From Cryptomeria japonica (Eukaryota; Streptophyta; Pinopsida; Cupressales; Cupressaceae), in NCBI RefSeq assembly GCF_030272615.1, contig NC_081411.1, forward strand, positions 211,808,744 through 211,872,743: a stretch of 64,000 bases of DNA, written 5' to 3'. Each line of letters starts with the position of its first letter. Position 1 is the first letter of the stretch. Below, one piece after another: positions 59,056 to 64,000 of this stretch. The notes beneath the pieces were generated by a model. That model was given only the letters and a program-made list of their open reading frames with translations, did not search any database and was not told the origin of the DNA. The position numbers were made by a program, and so were the translations under genes.

Positions 59056-60331
59056 AGCCATCACAAACTTTATTATTTCACTAATACATTTGGCCTAAAA
59101 ATCCAACGGAGAAGGTATATTGTGACCAAATTTGATTTTTTTTTTTAAATGGCTGAATTCGTCGGAATTCCGATGATAATTTCACATTTGGTTTCGATGG
59201 AGAAGGCATTAGTAATGAAATTTTATTTTTTTGAAAAAAAGTGCCTGCGTTCGTTGAAATTCCGATGAACACGGGCATTACTTAAAAAAAACAAAAAACA
59301 CCACAATTCATTTTAACCCAAAGCAATCCCACGCAAGCTTGGCGCCGACCTCTGGCAACCTTGTGTGCAATCTCCTAAAAGGTTTAGGCTCTACTTCATA
59401 TGAATTTTGCATATGGATTTTCATTTTGGGGTTCCACATTATTGATTTCATTTTGTATATGAACCCTGGTACCCAATTTGCTCAATCTAGCTACATCCAC
59501 CTGCCATGGCTTTCTCTAATACACCCACCTTAATAGATGCCTCCACCAAACCACAACTTATATTTTCCAGATTTCCTAACAAAGCCCTACAAACAGACCT
59601 AGGTGAATCTTTGTCGAAGGTCTCAGGAGATGTGATCTACACAAAAATATCGTGAGATATATACATGCACCATTGGAGGAAATCAACCACAATAGCTTTG
59701 AGCCACTCCAAGGAGAGATCTTGAAGAGAAATAATGAGTATAAACTAGAATATGCAAGGGTTGCAGAGAAGAAGCTTGATGTCTTTAAGTATTTCTTGGA
59801 CTTCACCCAAGAACATGAGTGAGTCCGTCTATTTCTAAGCCGCCTACATGATAAATTCCTATACCTAGACAAACCATAGAAGATCACAAAGAAATATAGT
59901 CAAGAGATCATTAGGTTGATTGCAGGAATTGTTGTTGGCTCTACTCAAACAACAACAAGCAACCCACAAAGGGAGTTTCACCTATTTTTTCTACAATAAC
60001 GCATAGTACACAAAAACACTCTTCATAATGATAACCATAAAATTACAACACATTTTCACACATAACTATGCAAATGTATACTATCTATAATTCATAAGAT
60101 GGCATACTTTAGTACTTATAAAATAGTCTTATCGGTTAGAAAGTATCATGGTTTTAGAGTAAAAATTTGCAGTAACTAGAGTATAAAATTCTATCAAGCC
60201 AAATAAAAGAGTCATTAAAATAGGCTCATAAAATTGATCGTGTGTTTCTCTATATGATTGTCATTGAAATGTGGTGTTATATTCAAGATTCAATATATCA
60301 AACAATGGTATGCTTGGGATGGACACACTAA
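59056..60331. other. Intergenic with a short diverged repeat
   Basis: Two related blocks near 59105 and 59195 share GGAGAAGG and RAATTCCGATGA. No gene. Confidence 0.4.
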
Positions 60332-60685
60332 CTAAATTTGTTTGGCTAGATGTACTAAAATATATGAGATCTTGTTCCTTGTGGATAGGGAGAGTAAAAC
60401 TAGAGGTAATTTATCACCCTCGGTAAGTAGAGACTGAAGATAATAATTAGGATTTGAATCAAGGACCATTTTAATTACTTGCATCCCTTTAGTATATTGT
60501 ACAAATTCATATATGTCTTCCAATATAGCAACTTGATGAAGATCTTTTATTAGTAGCACCTTTGAAGATGAAAAAAAAATATTTTGAGATTCCTCTAGAG
60601 ATAGTAAATGTGAAGGCATTCCACACTTAAATTCCTCTTGATTTACCTCCAAGTTTTTCTTATGTTTTAATTGTGTGGTCGTCAA
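60332..60685 (-). CDS. Unidentified 117-codon frame
   Basis: Opens MTTTQLKHKKNLEVNQEEFK on the minus strand and ends LVHLAKQI. Ordinary composition, no transmembrane segment, no known motif, no repeats. It could be a fragment of a retroelement ORF or a chance frame. Confidence 0.25.
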   Translation of the reverse strand: MTTTQLKHKKNLEVNQEEFKCGMPSHLLSLEESQNIFFSSSKVLLIKDLHQVAILEDIYEFVQYTKGMQVIKMVLDSNPNYYLQSLLTEGDKLPLVLLSLSTRNKISYILVHLAKQI

Positions 60686-62040
60686 GTATAAATTTCAAGT
60701 TTGCAAGTTTGAAGTTTGTTTCGAAGTGTCATTTCAAGTCTAATTTGTCCAAAAGTTTCCTATTTTACAAGTGCAAAGTCATGATTGTGTGTCTGATTTG
60801 GAAGTTTCCTAAAAAAGAATGATATTGAACAAAAGCACAACTAGATTGTACAAAAGTGTAGAAAAATAGTGCAAAAGCAACATTCAAGGTTACAAATGCG
60901 TAAAAGAATTGGACAAAGGAGCAATTCTAGGTTATATATGTGTTCCTTCCCTTGAGACATTGAGCTTAAAATGCAATTAACAACCCTGTTAGATGTGCCA
61001 TCAAATGTTAAAATTAAATTATCCAGTGGAGAAGGAATTCACTTGACCTCGCTTTTGGACCACTAGTGTCTTATTCACCAAGCTCAAGAGATTCAATCAA
61101 TTGCTGAGAATAGCCATATTGCTATGGAGAGGGTCCCTACTTATCATAGGATTCACCACGGCATTTGTCTCATCCAGAGATCTATTGATCATTCTATAGA
61201 CATTATCTATTGGTTTAATGCTAATTTGGATTTTCTTTTAATTCTTTCTAGCAAAAACGATCCACAATCATTAGTAGAACTATTCTAGAGATAGATTAAA
61301 GTGGAAGTGGTGTTGCAATGTAGAAAACATCTCAAGTCATCTTAATGGCAATTATAGACAAGAGTTATGGCTTTGACAAATGGGGGTGCCAAATAAATAA
61401 TTTTCCAACAAACATTTTTATTTTTCCATTAGGTTTGTCCTTATTTGAATGCTCATTTCAACTACCAAGGATACTAGTTAGTACTAGGTGTGATGATTAT
61501 TTGGTTCCAACAAGATCCCTAATATACTACTTTTAGTAAGTTTTCCTTTTTTTGAAAGCTATATAGTGGCTGAATTTAAATCATGTAACAAGAATAGAAG
61601 GCATTCATCTCTACTACAAAGTTTACCCATTTTTTAAACACACTCGATTAAAATAAAGATCATTTTGTTTAGCTATATTGTAATTATCAATTTTGTGTTT
61701 TATTTTGTTCAATTTTTACTTTTGGTACAATAAATTTCTCAACTAGTGTATTGTTCCCCAAATTACTAGCCTAATTTAGATAAGTGCTATCACAACCTAG
61801 TTGCTATTGCGTGTACCATCAAATGCAGTTAGATATTGGATATTTGAATTAAAGAAGAGATTCAATGATATTGAAGAACTAGCTACTAACTCCTCGAATT
61901 CCTTCAAGTTGTTGATCTAGGTGGCTTGAGGAAAACAAAGATCAAGGATGATGAACCTATTTGTGTTGATGCTCCGAAGTAACCAAAATAGCTAGTGGGT
62001 CCCATTGGAAAGGTCATTTGGCAATTGGACTCCCTTTAGA
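60686..62040. other. No gene recognised
   Basis: Possibly the decayed leader or gag start of the gypsy element that follows; no motif is clear. Confidence 0.4.
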
Positions 62041-64000
62041 GCCTAGGTAACTTGTGACATCCCTAAGTTTGATGGGAAAATTGATGTAGATGTTGTTCAT
62101 GATTATATTTCTAAATTGGAGATGTACTTCTTTGTAATTTCTTAGATTAGAGAAAATTATGTCTGCCCTACTTAAATTAGAATTCCAGTTCAACAATGTT
62201 GGATTGCTAGCTTGCTAGCCAAGGAGGAGTTGAAGGAACTCCACTTGAATTAGTGATGGAGGTGAATTTCAGTTTGGGTGGTTTCATGGAGGTCATCAAG
62301 GAAAATTTTTCCAAAAGATATAAATGAAGAAAAGTAAATTTTGTGGCAACTGTGAGAGAAAATTTGTATTTGACTACATTAATACTTAACACACATTGTG
62401 TTCAAAACTTGGCATCAAGAACTCTAAGAAGCAATGGTTCTTTACAAATTGTAATGTCTAGCATTCGTCATCAGTACATCTAGATGAAAATGACATCTTT
62501 AAACATCAAAATATTGGTTGAAGATAAACTCAACCCTAAAGGTAAGAAAGGCCCTTTTGTGGGTGTCGAGGCAAAGGGAGACAATAACAATGGGTTTGTA
62601 GTCAAGTCATAGAGTAAGGATTTATTGTCACAGAAACAATCATAAAAGAAGATTGATAAGAAGACCCAAAAGGATGCATGCAAGTAGTGCAGGACTAAAA
62701 AGAGCCCATGCATAATTCTGACTTGCTCTAGGAAGAAGGCTGGCTTAGCATAGTCACAAGAGTTGGACACATATTTTTACATCATTACTTGTAGATCCAT
62801 TTGAGTAGAGAGAAGAAAAGAAAATCATTGATATAGGTTCACATGTCATTGCAAAGGTCCTCCCACTAGAGGAGAAGGAACACTTATTCCACCTGCAAAT
62901 GTGGGTGAATGGGAAGGCCCCATATTTCATCATTGATAGTGGAAATTATAATATTATGATATTTGTTGAGACAATCAAGAGGTTGAAGTTGCAAACAATA
63001 CCTCATTTACATCCATATGGCATTAGATGGGTGAGTCAAGGAAGAGACATTTATGGAAGTTGATAGTGTTATCTATCCTATTTTATCAAATTCTTCAAAG
63101 GTGAGTTGATATATGATGTGGCACTCTTGGATATATGTGATGGGGAAACTCTACATGTACAAGCACCATGTTGTTTCTAAGGCTCAAACTTTGAGTGTCA
63201 TTGTCAAACTATGCAAAAAGTATTGAAAACCAAAAGTGTCTCCCACAAAGTTAGGGTTCCTAATTATGCGAAGTAGTTTTGATGAGTAATTGCTCAAATT
63301 GGGAGATTTTTCCTATTCATTATTAGACTTGAAGAATAATGGAAAGTTGCAATAGATACATGTGCTCAAACACCAACAATAACTACACAATAGAAGCAGA
63401 TGGAGCATATGCTCTCAAGGTACAAAGACGTGTTGATTTTGTTGATGGGTGCACCTTTGCATTGTCAGGTAAAACTTTCAATTGATAATGTCCTTGGCAC
63501 ACAACTACTAAATTGGCCACCATATAAATGACCATTTTTGGACAATGATGATTTCAAATAGCAACTTAAGAAGTTGATTCAAAAGGGTCATATTGACCAA
63601 CTACTTTTTCTTTGTGGAAGCCCATTTTGTACTTTCCAAGAAGAAGATGGGACATGGTGATTCAACTCGACTATTCGGTCCTAATCAAGACCACTATCAA
63701 GAAAAAGCTTTTGATCCCTCAAAATGCTAACCTCTTGAACCAGCTCTGAGGAGATGAATTTTTCAACAATAGTGATTTGAAATCAAGGAACCATCAATTC
63801 CTTTTTGAGCTAATTAACATTTGGAAGACTTTATTTGAGTCCAAGAAGGGCTTGTTTGAGTGGTTATTGATGCCCTTTGGCATAATAACTACACCAACAA
63901 CATTCATTTGGATGATGAATGATGTACCTAGATTCTTCATAGGCTATTTGTGGTTGTCTACTTGGATGGCGTTCTTATGTTCAAAAAGATATGGGAATAA
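62041..64000 (+). pseudogene. Dead Ty3/gypsy gag-pol, cut by the window end
   Basis: Gag: PKFDGKIDVDVVHDYISKLE then MYF (about 62065-62130). Protease-like: EEKEHLFHLQMWVNGKAPYF then IIDSGNYNIMIFVETIKRL (from 62860), with an intact DSG and the usual PYGIRWV-like follow-on (63017). RT: LFEWLLMPFGIITTPTTFIW (63857 on), then, after a one-base shift, VVVYLDGVLMFKKIWE, in which the second Asp of the catalytic YLDD is Gly (GGC). Stops and shifts are frequent between domains. The order gag, PR, RT with no integrase before RT marks it as gypsy, not copia. The element continues beyond the window; no LTR was seen. Confidence 0.85.

Overview
The window is plant nuclear DNA, most likely from a conifer or another gymnosperm. 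It is AT-rich and gene-poor, with one recognisable host gene in 64 kb. It is filled with old, nested LTR retrotransposons, LINE-type ORF1 relics, a plastid DNA insertion and, most tellingly, a Penelope-like element (RT plus GIY-YIG). Among land plants, Penelope-like elements with GIY-YIG are known to me mainly from conifers (the 'Dryad' family). The organism is inferred from element content only.

Layout. 1-5000: a decayed minus-strand multi-exon gene of unknown family and a diverged second copy with in-frame stops, probably from a DNA transposon. 5066-8150: a 138-bp tandem array whose units are near-perfect hairpins, split by a solo LTR, followed by a large palindrome of tetranucleotide repeats. 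9430-9975: a LINE-type DUF4283 relic. 10600-13260: a giant inverted repeat whose arms both end in a degenerate hammerhead-like motif and a shared tail, read here as two Penelope-like 3' ends. 14032-16957: a split gene for a USP-domain/protein kinase of the plant U-box (PUB) kinase family; the U-box survives only as an out-of-frame, stop-containing relic at 16960-17265. 17931-20290: the Penelope-like element. 21212-23374: a coding-free LTR element with perfect target-site duplications (TSDs). 26285-30955: a dead Ty1/copia element. 31960-36428: a copia 3' end with a long LTR carrying a psbC (CP43) plastid fragment, a 44-bp minisatellite and a nested solo LTR. 36640-39346: a minus-strand copia gag with its 5' LTR. 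42252-43204: a probable solo LTR. 43320-51800: a tandem segmental duplication with a complete but dead 6.6-kb copia element in one copy and a small TRIM-like insert in the other. 52211-53225: a 507-bp tandem duplication. 55033-57600: two inverted DUF4283 ORF1 relics. 62041-64000: a dead Ty3/gypsy gag-pol running off the window.

How it fits together. The kinase gene is the only candidate for a working host protein; its kinase motifs are intact while the C-terminal E3-ligase module has been lost. Everything else is mobile-element archaeology. Several insertions are dated relative to their surroundings because removing them plus one TSD restores the exact phase of the interrupted repeat. Most LTRs share a U5-side motif (GGTTTTTCC, about 10 nt, GGGTTTTCC), so they appear to be related Ty1/copia families.
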